From NCBI GenBank assembly GCA_030062745.1, contig CP099842.1, forward strand, positions 8,625,838-8,689,837: a DNA stretch of 64,000 nt, in the 5' to 3' direction. Positions 13,449-24,063 of this stretch are shown here, piece after piece. Each line of letters starts with the position of its first letter. The stretch's first letter is position 1. The translations under genes and the position numbers were made by a program. The stretch is from Capitulum mitella (taxonomy: Eukaryota > Arthropoda > Thecostraca > Pollicipedomorpha > Pollicipedidae). The notes beneath the pieces were generated by a model. That model saw nothing but the letters and a program-made list of their open reading frames with translations. It did no database searches and had not been told where the DNA came from.

Positions 13449-16400
13449 CTGTGAAAGGACGCAAAATCGTGGGTCAAAAGGGATGCATCGAAAAGCATAT
13501 CTTTTCGATGTATTCGCAAAAAAATGGCGACAAAACAGTGCTAAGTTGGTCCACCCGCACTCCATTGGCGGTCGGCGCCGATCACGCCCGACTGGGGGGC
13601 GGTTGACCGCCCCCTCCAACTCAAAGCACATCGTTGGAAAGCTCGTGACAAGAAGGGTTCGAAACTGATTTCATTTTTTAAATTTTGAATAATATGTAAG
13701 CCATTTCACGCTCTATACACCTTTTCTCACAGCCGATCGCATGCATCCGAGAAGCAGCCTGGATCTCAAAGGCTGTGATTAGTAAGGTCCAGGTAAAGGC
13801 ACCAATAAACAGATCAAAGTCTGCAAATGCCGATACATATTTGGTTTTTATTATTTGTATAATACATACGCCAAAATGTTGCGTTAAAGGCACGGCGATT
13901 TTCGCGCCGACTGCCGGTGGGCGCTGTAGCCGAACGCGCTATGAAATTAACGGGTACTAATTTGAGCGCTTCTTTATTTCCGCGACATAGGCCTTTCCTT
14001 GTAATATTTCTTTATCCTAGTGGTTCTTGTGATGGTTTTCCATGCTTAAATTTTGGAAAAATCGAGTAGTTATCAGTCCATACAAATGGCGGAGGTTTAT
14101 CCGCGAGAGTTTGTTCGTATCCAAAATATGCAGTTTTTTTTTTTGAAGTTTTGCTTTTTGCTTCTTGGTATTTGCTTCTTGGATCTTGGTACTCGCGACT
14201 GTGCGAGCCAGTTCTTTCATTTTCAACCCGTTCTGAGGAATTCATCGCCGGCTGTGACGGCGGTGCATTTTGGCTTATAAAGTTATTCGTGACCTGACCT
14301 CACGTCAACGGCTGCAAGTCATTGATACTTTGTCCATTGACCGTAAACGTATGTCTGCATTACCCCACACTAAAAGTGTTATAAAAAATTCCGTCAAAGT
14401 CCGAAAAATCGACATGTCTTAAAAATGGAATTGGCCTTAGGTCAATCACCCAGAAATTTCTGAAAAGTCTAAAATTGCAGATTTCTTGCATTTATCAATG
14501 TTTCTAATCCCTGAAAGTTTTATTGTGATATCATGTTTTCCGAAAAAGTTACAGGGCTCTAAACATTTTTGGACATAGGTCAACTTGACCCGACCTAGGT
14601 CAGACACCGGACTTGACCAAAGGTCACAAATTTGATACGAGATGTAAAAATAATCAAGCAAAAGGTACACAAGATTCGTGGCGCTGCGTCAGTTTGTTCT
14701 CTCGTAGTTCTGGAAAAAGCTCGGGGGGGCGGTCAACCGCCCTGCCCCCAGTCGGGGCGGGTTAATTTCGCCTCTTGACATTCGTCCTCTTGGCTACGCA
14801 ACTGTATTTCTGGAATAACCAGTTAGCAGGCACTGCTTCTACTCGTAAATGTGCGTACTATGGGGCTGATATCATCTAATAAAAACTACAGGCAGGCCTC
14901 TGTTGTGTAGCAGGAATATTTCAGGAGGTCCGCTGTAGCTGAAATGGTGGGCGTATTTAATCCCATGACATGACAAGTTAGTGGCTATCGTATGGATATA
15001 TTGTCGCCTGTCCCGGCTGTGGTCATCTTCCACTTCGGCGGAAGCGGGGGCCAGACGAGCGGGGCGGCCTGCGGCTGCCAGCAGTATCAACAGCGGACCT
15101 GCTGGCCTCACTTTTGCTCGCGCTGGACCTGGGGCAGCTCCGGGATCTGGTCGGGGCTTTGACGTCCATAATGTAATTTATTTCCAATCTTCGCTTTGCT
15201 TGCTGAGGGTGTGTTTTTTCACCTTCCATGATATTTCCATCAAGTGCTGTTTTGATGTTTGCTTTTCAACCTTATCGTTTTTGCGAACACTAACCTCATT
15301 TTTTTTCTCCGACTGAGTATCATTCCCAGCCACGTCCGTCAACAAGGCGTACTTGTCTCATTTTTGTGGACGGAAGATCTCGGGCATGCCTGCTCTCAGT
15401 CATTCGTCAGAAGAAACCTGTCAGTGAAGAGTACACATGCTGGCTGGATCCAGATGGACTGCGGGCTGCCATCTTTTTGCATCCCAGTTTAAGGTGATCG
15501 GGGTAAATGCTGATCACCCGGGCACCGTTCTGCGCTGTCAGGACTTGGCATTTCCCAGATGACGATTCCCAGAATGACTCGCCCAGATCAGCAGTGGTCA
15601 ATAAAAATGGGGTAACCTGCATTCCATTGGGATCCATCGAATACCTGTTAAAGGGAGGGATTTCATTTTCGCACCTCTGTTAAGGTGCGAACATGAAATC
15701 CTTATATGCCTATCAAAATATTCCACCGTGGTATGGCCCATACAGGTTTCTACACAGGGCCATACACAAATTTACTTAAACTTTGTGCATACTGTGGCAT
15801 GTGCAAATAAATGTGCCCAGTATGACGTTGTTCTCGATAACGATGAATGATGTTGGTGATATTCTATCGCACGGTATCAGCCGATCACTCTTCTTAGACG
15901 ACTGCGATCTGGTCATGCACGACAAGTACGCGATCGTTGAAGAGACTGCTTCAGCTGGTTCCTCCAGCTGGAGCGTCATGAACGGCTTCCGCTTTTCGAT
16001 AGCCAAGACGGCCGCTGTGCTTTTGTCGTCTTGCTGTTGTATCATTCCCTGATCCGTTCCGAGCTTGACTATGCATGTTTTGTCTATGACCGTACGTGAG
16101 TCCGACAAACGCACTCTGGACACTGTCCATCACACTGCCATTCGCATAATTACAAGAGCATTTCGCACGTCACCGGTCGCAAGCCTTTTGGCAGAGGCTC
16201 ATGAGTCACCCCTTCTATGCTATGAGAGACGCTCGGCATGCGCTACACCTGCAAGCTGCGCCAGTTTCCTCCACGCCCGAAGTATGGGGCCATTTTTTAC
16301 ACCCTTGTGGCATTGTTCCGTGGGGGGCGAGAGCAACGAACTGTCCCGTTCTGTGTGAGGATGACGACTCTTTTCAGGGGGAGCGGCGTACACTTGCGGA

Positions 16401-19400
16401 AAATAAAGCGTGAAGATCACTAAGCAAGCCCATCATAACATTTGGTTGCCCCAGCAACAGACTTCTCGCTCTCTGAAATTAGGAAGTGAGACGTCCCCCT
16501 GCTCGGTTTTGGTCGAGGGCTTTCGAACATTCGACGTTGTATCAGTGTCGTACAACGACGTTCACTGATGGATCCAAGATGGATGCAGGTGTCGGTTCTG
16601 CATTTGTAAGTGGCCCAGTCACTCGGTCCTTTTCGCTGCTTGTATCGGCCATACCGTACCGTACCGGCCATACCGGCCATAATCGGCCATACCGTGTAGC
16701 CCTCCGGGAATAGGGTTAAATGACCTCCAGTGACCTTCGAGTCATTTGGAATGATCTTATGTGCATTTCATATTATTTGAAAATATTTCCCATCATTTGA
16801 ACTCACGCTATTTCTAAAATTCCATTTTCCGAGTGCTGTGATATCGGGTACAGGCCTTAACATTTTAAGCCATAGCTTCGTGACCCGAATTGATACCGAT
16901 CTGAAACTTAGTACACAAGCAGAGGGCACTCTTCTACGTCATATGTGTTCGGGTTTGGCATTTGAATAGATAGCGCTAAAATCAGTACTATGAAACCAAA
17001 TTTTGACTTTTGGCCTTGGCCTGACCTTTTGAAGTGACCCCGGATGAACAATGCTGCATTTAGATGTTTCCGAGTTAGTTACCTATACACCCATATCGAG
17101 TTTAAGTTCTATCTTAAAAATCCTATTTTTGGCAGCCATTTTCCTTTTACCCTCATCAGGGCCAAAAAATGGCTTGAGATGTTGCCCAAAAACGTTGCCT
17201 GGCTCCGTCCCTGAAAGAATAGAGTTACGACATTTTGTTACAGTACGTAGAAAGAATAGCGAGGAAAAGTCAACAAGTTTCGTGACGCTGCGTCAAAAAC
17301 CATGGAACTGACAAGCAAAAAACCCGAAAGGCGGATTCTGCCCCCCCCCCTGCCGAAAATACAGTTAAGGCGAGACGCGAATAGGTTACTTTGTGCCGTT
17401 TGCGTAATGGACATACGTATGAATCGCACAGTTATTTGTTGTGTGGGGACGCGAGGTCGCTGTGTCCTCGCCGTGCCGAGCCGCTAACCGTGCGTCACGT
17501 GTTGACGTCCTGCCAGTGCTTAGTGGCGGAACGGTTGCGTCACTCTGGGCGCAATGCATCACCTCCCACAATGCAGGAATTGCTGGGAAATGAGTCTCGT
17601 TTTATAGAAACGAGATTTTTTTTTGCAATTTTTTCGATTTTTGTCGGACATAGGTTTTTTTGCCCTGAATGCCACTCATTGGTCACCTGTGTTTTCTTCT
17701 GCGTGTGCATTGTTTTCATGTTGCTATAATCTTGTTTTGGTGCGTTTCTGTGTTATTATTTTTTTTTTTGACTACGTTAACTGTTGTCATTTTTACTGAA
17801 GCACCTCTTAAATAACTTCTGGGCGCCGTGTGAGCATGGAATCGGTATGCCCCTAAGCCCTAATCAACGATCGGCACGTGCAAATGACAATAAAAAGTAC
17901 ACGGACCGTGACTGGCAGCTCATTTGGTAGAGCTCTGGTCTTCACGTGCTGGCAAGGCGAGTTCTAGTCTTCTCGGCGCTCAATATTTCGGCCCGCCGGC
18001 CTGCTGGCAGTCAGCCAAGATCTTGGGTCAAGCCGACTACCACACGGTCCTGTCGCAGCCTGGGCGGCACGTTAAACATTCTTCACGATACCAGCCGCTA
18101 CCTGGAATAGCACGATGGGGTGCACGGGATGCAGTCAATGCAACAAGCTCTACTTAGCACAGGAGCCGATCCCTTACATCATCCTACCAAACCGCTTAGA
18201 TCAAATTTGTAAAAATAAAAAGAAAAGGGCGAAAAATGCGCTGCCACAGAAACGCCTTTCCAATGTATATTAACCCCCCAACCCGGGGAGGGAGCATTTC
18301 AACACTCCCCCAAGCAAGAGCAAAAAACAGTGCGCGCAGCGCGCTGAAACGTCCAGTACCTTTTCTCACATCCTTTGCAGATGTCCCGTAGAATTTTCAA
18401 CTTCGTGTTAGGTCACTGACCTAGGTCACGTAGAAGAGGTTGTATCGAGGTATTCGTTATTTCATTGCTCTTTGCTCATTGCTCTAATTTGGCTACGCGT
18501 TCCTTTAGTGACCTATTCTCCAACTGGCCAAATTGGTCAACGTGTCCGCAAAGCAGCTGATCTGTTGACCGGACCTTTGCTCTGCGCCAAATACATTTCA
18601 CAAGTGGAACTCGTTGTGTGAGGTCGGCCGGTTAGCAGGCGAAACAGTGGTCAACCTCTGATTTTCTACAAGTCTTCTACAAACCACATGCGGTCGATGA
18701 CCCTAAAACCTTCAGGGATCGTAGTCGAGGAGATTTTTATGAATTCTGCTATCTTGAATTTGTTTTTAAGGTCAAAGTCAATGGCCTGAGGCCAGATCAG
18801 TTGCCGCCTTATTTCTGACGGTTATGAGCCCTTTCTTCGGCTTGTTGGTGCCTGAAATGCATTCGGGGACACGGACGTTACTACCCACCACAAATGGTGG
18901 AGATCCATATGAATGCTCATGAGGTCAGGTCAAATTACACGTGCACTGAAATCCCAAATAGAGTCTAAAACCCCGTTTTGATGATCTCTGAGGTAAAAAT
19001 AGGCAATGGAATGGAATTTGCTGTACAAAATTGCATCAAAACGCTCCCAAACTGTGAAATGACCTTAGGTCACCTGACGTCATGCAAGGTCACCGTAGTA
19101 GAAGCTTAAATGCATTCCTGGTGCCTGAGGTGTATTCCTGTGCCAAACAAGTTACCAAACATTGCCATAATTGTTGACCTACATGCGGGTCATAAGGTCA
19201 AGTCAGGTCATATTTGTTGTAAACTACCCAAAGGAGTCCAAAACCCCATTTTGATGATTCCTGGGGTAATAATAGGCACTGAAGCCGTTTTGCAGTCCAA
19301 ATTTGCATCAAGTCACTTCCACACTGAAATGACCTTAGGTTCCCTAAAGGCATATGAGGTCACCATAATAGTAGCTAAGTACATATCCAGATGTCCAGCT

Positions 19401-22400
19401 TTATTTCTCTGGTTTATTTCACGACCCGATGGCAGCTCTAGGCATGAAAAGATGAAACCCAAGCGTTCTTCAAATCAGGCCATGAGCCTACTTTAGTCAT
19501 GTCATATGAACAACACATAGCACCGTACTGATCACGGTTGTGGAACCCAAGGAGTTTGAATCCAAAGGTACTCCGTGCCCTTTTGTTTGCATTGTTACTG
19601 ATCCTGGAAAGAACGCAAAACAAATGAAACGGCTGAATATTAGGTCAGGTTACAGGGTCAGGTAATGTCATGTCGTGCAATTGGCTTTGTAGTCTGTCCG
19701 TATTTAAAAAAAAAAAATCTATCATTTTGGAAGCATACATGGACCACGGCTCGCCAGCAGCGTTCAAAAACCTCACAAATATCGCAGAATGAAAAAATGA
19801 CATTGTATTGGGTAGCTTGGTGCCATATGTGATTAGATGCATGTTATAAATTATGTGTCACCGCAATGTGCATTCTATTAGGTTTCCATTGGCATGTTCA
19901 AAATTGCTCTAACTTTCTTAGGGGCGGAGCTAGAGCTTTTCTTAAAAATTCCTGTTTTTGCATGTACAGATCAAAAAGTTGCATGATTTCTCAATACTTA
20001 CCAAACATTTTGAGTGCTTTGGGCCGTACTCATGGTGAGCTTCCCGATCACATACGTTCCATTTATTCCGACATTCTATTCGCGAGACAGAAGCCAAAAC
20101 AGAACAGAAGTCAAAACGCCGCTCCCCCGGGATCCGGCCTCCCACTTCAGGGTGTCGGTTGTGCGCGGATAAAAGAAGACTTCGTCACGGCCTAGGGTAG
20201 GTACCTGCGCAGAATCATCAGCCCTCTCATATAATATAAGAATTATTAGCAGCAAGCTAATGTCCTCACACAATCTCGCCGTCTAAACAATAATCTGCAG
20301 TTTTCCGTTACTTTCGACCAAAATGAAATTAAACCTTCATATAGCGTCGAGATTCTGGGTATCACCATCGACTCTTGCCTCGCATGGAAGGCACATATCT
20401 CGATCATAGTACGCAGCTGTTATGGCATGCTCATACGGCTCGCTAGGACGCGAAACCGTCGGCCGAAAGTGACGAAGCGTCTGTTGATTGATGCACTGGT
20501 TTCCCCCATGTGCGATACTGAGAGTACGTGTGTGGTAGCTGCACCGCCGCACAAAAGCAAAAGGTGCAGAAAGTCTTAAACTTCGGCGCCCGTGTTGTCA
20601 ACAACATGAGCAGCCACGATCGGATAATAACAGCACTGGTAGACCTAGAATGGCACAGAGCTGAAGATGTGTTTACTGAACGAGAGATCAGAATCTTGCG
20701 GGGCCTTCTGTCAGCCACCCACGCTCCTGACATGTTACACGAGCGTCTAGTTCGTCGTTATTGGCGTTATAGGTCAAAGGTCAAAAAGCTGCGTTATTGG
20801 CGTTATAGGTCAAAAAGCTGCATGATTTTTCAACACTTACTAAACATTTTGAGTGTTTTGGAACCCTACTCATGGTGAGCTTTCCGCATCATCATCCGAG
20901 TGCTCGCATCTGTCCGCGTCACTCGGGGAACAACTGACGAACTGCACCGACACCGAGTTTGCGCGCTGTTCCTTTGTGTTCTGTGCTTGTAAAAATGGAA
21001 CACGCCGTCTTCAGACGTCCGAATGTCAGGCGCTGCAGCGCGACATTCAAGGCCAGCTTTGCCTTGTGTATGTCTGAGAAATGAGTGTCGATTGTAGTAT
21101 GCTGCCGATGCTTTAAATCTTCCGTGATCCTTGTAAATTAACGTGGATGCCTGAAAATCCATTACATGGAAGATCCGAAATACATACATGGATACCTATA
21201 CAAATTCATACAAGCTTTAGGGCAGACATTCACTTGTTCTTTTCTTGTTTTTACGGGCTGCGATTTACTGACACAGTAAATAGTGCGCTTTTGGTTCAAT
21301 AAATACTTTTTTTTTTGAAACAGTGCCTTAGACAAATCCGACGTAAGCAAATTAAGCGCAGCTGAGTAGAAATAACGAAATGCACATGACGATGGACACC
21401 TTGTCAACCACCAAAAGCTTCAACCCATGAAAGAGGCCTGACAGTATAGTGAAGGCATCCAACTGACCTTATGTAGCCGATGTTGACGCGGTTTACGTTG
21501 TTGGGCCTCAGGATGATGAGACATACATCCTCAGCTAGAGTCCTGGGCGTCGCCAAAATGGAATTCCGATCGGCACAGTCGGCCTGAAACGGCGCGAGGA
21601 CTCGCGTGAGGCATCACTGCAGCTCGCGCCAAGTCCAGTGGTGTCCCCATCTCTCTTCAAAATTCTTGCCAATTTAAATGTTATCATAAGCAGACCATCG
21701 CAAAGTTCTTGCTGTAAAAATCGCAAAATGCGTTTATCAGAAAAGATGGCCTTAAATAGCAGCAGAATCAGACAGCCATGCACGTCTCTTGGTGAAGGGA
21801 GCCGGTACGTGAAAGATGTTTCTGTCTGCATTTTCCAAACGTCGAGTTTACGTGCCCCAACGCTTGCCTATTGCACTTGCGTCCTGGGAAGCCTCGAATG
21901 GGCAATGAAAGGGGACTCACCCTGGCTTCAAAATAATCCTTCCTGTCGGGCGAAAATTGGTAGCAATTCTGGGCACACAGGGTGTACCCAGAAGGACAGA
22001 GGCAGGCGCGGTTCGCAGCGTCACACGTGGCCGACGCGCACTGGTCGCTCGACTGACAGAGCTGTCCCAGAGGAGAAGAGCCCTGCACGCAGGTCCCGTT
22101 CACTCCGCAGATGAGGCTGGCACATTCGTCGTTCGAGCTGCAAGGGTCTCCAAGTTGGACGTTGCCCTGCTGACAGGTCGCGCTGTCGCATACCTGGCTC
22201 GCGCATACGTCGCCACTTGAGCAGGGGTTGCCCACCACGAAAGCGCCCTGCTGGCACGTTCTGCTGCTGGTATCGCACCTCAGGCTGGAACACTCGAAAT
22301 CGACGACGCAAGCACCCTGGATGGGGACGGTACCGGGAAGCCCCAGACAGAGGGCGACGCCATTTTGCTCTGCGCAGAATCGTCCGCCGGGGCAGAAGCT

Positions 22401-23565
22401 TCCGCCGGCCTCACAGGGCAGTGACGTGATGACAGGAGTCTGAAGAAAATATTATCAATATATCAAGTTGTTACACGATTGCTCTATGAACTACACACGT
22501 TCTCTTGACATTTCGCATTCGAGGAAAGTTATTGGGGAAAAAAAAAAATTTAAAAATTACGTGGAACGTACACTATAGAGCCCGACGTAGGGACAACTAT
22601 GATTTTTTGATACCCTGAAGATCTGCTGCCCATGTAACGGGCTACGTAAACAAAAACGTGCTTTACAGAAGAAAAGTAAAGAAGGAAAAATAAAATTTAA
22701 GGGGTTAAAAAAAAAAAAAAAATTAAATTATAAAGAGGCTCATGCCAGCTTTCAAATCATTTCCTGTTCGCCAATAGAATAGAACTGCTGGCCTGCAAAC
22801 AGCCCACCTTATGGACCTGTAGATGGGTCCCTGCAAGCCTGTAAAGGGTGACTGGCTAGCCTATAAAGGTCCCGTGCTAGCCTGCAAAGGGCACGCATAT
22901 GGGCTTTTAGATACCCTTCTTCTGGCCTTTAAATGGGCCTCTGGTGCTGACACTACAGGCTAAAGGGATGCCTCGTTGATCTGTAAAGGGTGTGGCCTGC
23001 TGTCCTGTAAAAAGACATCTGCGGATCTGTAAAGGAAACCTCTGGCGCTCTGTAGCGATTCCACTTGCAAACCTGTAAAAGTGGCGCTGTAAAGAGCCAA
23101 AAACTGGCCCCTAAAAGGGCCCTTGGGCGTCTGAGAAGGAAGTCTTGCAGCTGCCGGCATGTAAAGGGGCTTATGGGGTTCTGTAAAGTATTTATCATAT
23201 GACAGCACAGGCCCCTGTCCTCCTGAAGGGGCATCCGCTGGTCTGTCAAGAGCACGGGCCCATTTTACAAGTCACTGTGTTTTCTCTGCAGCATAGGGAG
23301 ACTTGCTGACCTGTAAGGAGGATCTCCGTTGGCTTACTAGTGCCCCGTCTGAGCTGCGAAGGAAGCCTCCGCTGGCCCGTCAATAGCATGAACTTGTTTT
23401 AGAGGCCACCATATCCGGTAACATGTAATACTGCGTGACACTGTATGACAAATCAACGTTGGTGTTCATCAATGCATCTGACAACGAACATTTTTGATAC
23501 AATTTCTCACTTTCGTGGAACGCGTTTCTGCTGCTGCGTATTACGCAGACGCACACGCACAAACT

Positions 23566-23622
<57 letters not shown>

Positions 23623-24063
23623 TTATGGAACAAATATGATGCATGCCGTCCAAAGAAGAGGCCTCCTAAATTCGGAGGCCACCCGCGGTCGAAGACATTC
23701 TTCTTCTCCCCCTGAGAAATTCCTGGGTGCACCACCACCTCAGTTCCCATCTGGCATCCGCCAGGACCGCCGTGCCGTCGCCGACATTTGGATCACACGA
23801 GAGAGAGAGGCGGGAGGGGAATGAGGGATGGTACTTACGACACATGCACCGCCAACGCACTGCAGGGATGCGCACTGGCTCCCGTCAGTGCACCTGCAAT
23901 TCCTTGGCCGATCTTGCGTCCTTTCGCACGGCGTGCCCGGGCGGGATCTACGCCACCAGCGGCGCCGGCCATGGCGGCGGCGTCCCCATCCGCCGTCCAC
24001 TTCAGTGTTGTCCAGCGCAAGTAAGATAACGACGACCACAAACAGCCCCCTGAAAAGCGTCAT
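13259..24063 (-). CDS. Secreted EB-module C-type lectin, four-exon gene
   Basis: The spliced gene uses exons 24063-23839, 22439-21921, 21583-21468 and 13448-13259; phases agree at every junction (0, 0, 2), giving about 349 residues. Residues 1-24 form a signal peptide with a VVVVILLAL core. Residues 25-42 are very basic and Trp-rich. Residues 46-230 hold Cys-rich EB-type modules with recurring C-SS-D-CAS-x-x-C patterns. From residue 234 a C-type lectin domain begins (CYQFSP...YFEAR, then ILATPRTLAE, NIGYI, NWFGGEPN, WRDFPC, FFCQL). The EPN tripeptide (residues 313-315) is the family's mannose-type Ca2+/sugar signature; the usual WND reads WRD. Such proteins typically act as secreted pattern-recognition molecules; the actual ligand is unknown. 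The last intron is about 8 kb and full of mobile elements. Confidence 0.9.
13546..14765. mobile_element. TTAA-type element, family 1, copy A (~1.2 kb)
   Basis: This copy matches the element at 38729-39936 along its whole length. The right end reads gtcggggcgggTTAA (TTAA 14762-14765). The left end near 13546 is eroded. Inverted subterminal blocks contain the hairpins GGGGGCGG-TTGA-CCGCCCCC on the left and a similar one on the right. The interior has many AGGTCA/TGACCT half-sites and no long open frame, so it is non-autonomous. TTAA targets and TTAACCC ends recall piggyBac-type elements. Confidence 0.75.
15178..15183 (-). promoter_or_regulatory. Candidate poly(A) signal for the alternative lectin exon
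   Basis: AATAAA on the minus strand, about 225 bases downstream of the TGA at 15407. The main last exon at 13259 has no equally close signal. Confidence 0.35.
15407..15644 (-). CDS. Possible alternative last exon of the lectin gene, divergent lectin half-domain
   Basis: A strong acceptor (ccctccctttaacag ending at 15645) is followed by an open frame of 78 residues to TGA at 15409-15407. It enters in phase 2, exactly what lectin exon 3 requires. The reading SMDPNGMQVTPFLLTTADLG, then GKCQVLTAQNGARV and CKK, loosely follows the DG..V...GE...C.VLT..NG...C.K pattern of a C-type lectin C-half but lacks the EPN sugar motif and the conserved Trp residues. An AATAAA lies about 225 bases past the stop. 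It could be an alternative terminal exon, a decaying duplicate exon, or chance. Confidence 0.45.
15790..17600 (+). mobile_element. LINE of Jockey/Outcast type with RNase H, broken by a TTAA element
   Basis: In order on the plus strand: reverse-transcriptase box SLFLDDCDLV and NGFRFSIAKTAAVL (about 15885-16010); a thumb segment LDTVHHTAIRIITRAFRTSP (about 16110-16175); an RNase H start FTDGSKMDAGVGSAFVSGP (about 16554-16612); then, after an insert at about 16640-17366, RRDANR and the Cys/His tail YLLCGDA...EPLTVRHVLTSC (about 17366-17530). Reading frame shifts occur between blocks and the 5' part is missing, so it is dead. The block order fits Jockey-superfamily elements that carry RNase H. 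Confidence 0.85.
16640..17368. mobile_element. TTAA-type element, family 2, rearranged partial copy inside the LINE
   Basis: From about 16716 to 17368 this is the reverse complement of the first half of the element at 54941, ending in TTAA (17365-17368) with the same ggcggattctgccccccc hairpin arm. The left piece (16640-16718) is instead the far end in direct orientation (ccctccgggaatagggttaa), preceded by a small expansion of a ggccatacc unit. The ends are therefore inverted relative to intact copies. It splits the LINE between RNase H and its tail, so it is younger than the LINE. Confidence 0.75.
17601..17890 (+). other. Probable 3' untranslated tail of the LINE
   Basis: T-rich non-coding DNA follows the LINE tail, with a hairpin (TCTCGTTT-tatag-AAACGAGA near 17597) and a 'gtatgcccctaagccctaat' segment reminiscent of Jockey-type 3' ends. 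Confidence 0.45.
17905..17985 (+). repeat. tRNA-like segment, probably a SINE head
   Basis: GCAGCTCATTTGGTAGAGC looks like a tRNA D-arm/A-box and GCGAGTTCTAGTC like a T-arm/B-box at the right spacing. The stems are not intact enough for a working tRNA. Confidence 0.4.
18270..19670. repeat. TTAA-type left end (family 4) and GGTCA-rich tandem duplication
   Basis: At 18270 TTAACCCCCCAACCCGGGG starts an end-like segment with a GGGAG...CTCCC hairpin. Within the GGTCA-rich interior, about 18840-19120 and 19120-19400 are diverged direct copies with a period near 271 bases (agtctaaaaccccgttttga at 18963 versus agtccaaaaccccattttga at 19234). No convincing right end was found. Confidence 0.5.
19955..20890. 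repeat. Direct repeat pair (~85 bp) flanking the LINE fragment at 20.3-20.8 kb
   Basis: gatcaaaaagttgcatgatt... (about 19970-20050) and ggtcaaaaagctgcatgatt... (about 20806-20885) match through 'ttttgagtg', 'tactcatggtgagctt'. A smaller duplication of ttggcgttataggtcaaa lies just before the second copy. Confidence 0.7.
20310..20775 (+). mobile_element. LINE reverse-transcriptase C-terminal fragment (CR1/Jockey-like)
   Basis: The plus strand reads EILGITIDSCLAWKAHI, then a VTKRLLIDALVSP segment, a shift, and QKQKVQKVLNFGARVV followed by LEWHRAEDVFTEREIRI. This is the thumb and connection region of CR1/Jockey-type elements (LGV.ID..L.W..H, YC...WG, ...Q..QN.AARV). No catalytic core and no 3' tail remain; at least one frameshift separates the blocks. 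Confidence 0.8.
21468..21583 (-). CDS. Lectin exon 3: first half of the C-type lectin domain
   Basis: This exon has 116 bases (38 codons plus 2). The acceptor is ccgtttcag and the donor is AAG then GTCAGT at 21467-21462. It reads ADCADRNSILATPRTLAE..., matching the A-x-C...LATP.T..E helix region of C-type lectin domains, and ends NRVNIGYIR at the family's WIGL position. It leaves phase 2, matching both candidate last exons. Confidence 0.85.
21921..22439 (-). CDS. Lectin exon 2: EB-type Cys-rich modules and start of the lectin domain
   Basis: This exon has exactly 173 codons, phase 0 at both ends (acceptor ttcttcag; donor GTGAGT at 21920-21915). Repeated Cys modules such as NPCSSGDVCASQVC, DPCSSNDECASLIC and QLCQSSDQCASATC are typical of EB modules. 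The exon ends in CYQFSPDRKDYFEAR, the first strand and helix of a C-type lectin domain. Confidence 0.92.
22780..23390. repeat. Degenerate ~30 bp minisatellite in lectin intron 1
   Basis: On the plus strand a unit like 'gctggcctgtaaagggcc' recurs roughly every 25-32 bases, about 20 times, with heavy divergence. Confidence 0.75.
23570..23621. repeat. (TA)n microsatellite
   Basis: About 25 TA dinucleotides lie in lectin intron 1. Confidence 0.95.
23839..24063 (-). CDS. Lectin exon 1: signal peptide, Trp/Arg-rich stretch, first Cys module
   Basis: This exon is 75 codons long, from ATG at 24063 to a donor with GTAAGT at 23838-23833, phase 0. The start is chosen because the signal peptide MTLFRGLFVVVVILLAL follows at once; a longer frame upstream adds no such signal. 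After the cleavage region comes GWGRRRHGRRRWWRRSR, then a Cys-rich segment ending CASLQCVGGACV. Confidence 0.85.

Larger units (their letters stand above)
22440..23838 (-). other. Lectin intron 1, mostly simple repeats
   Basis: The intron runs from GTAAGT (23838) to a pyrimidine-rich acceptor (ttttcttcag, ending at 22440). It contains a TA microsatellite (about 23570-23621) and a long degenerate minisatellite (about 22780-23390). No exon was recognised inside. Confidence 0.7.
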
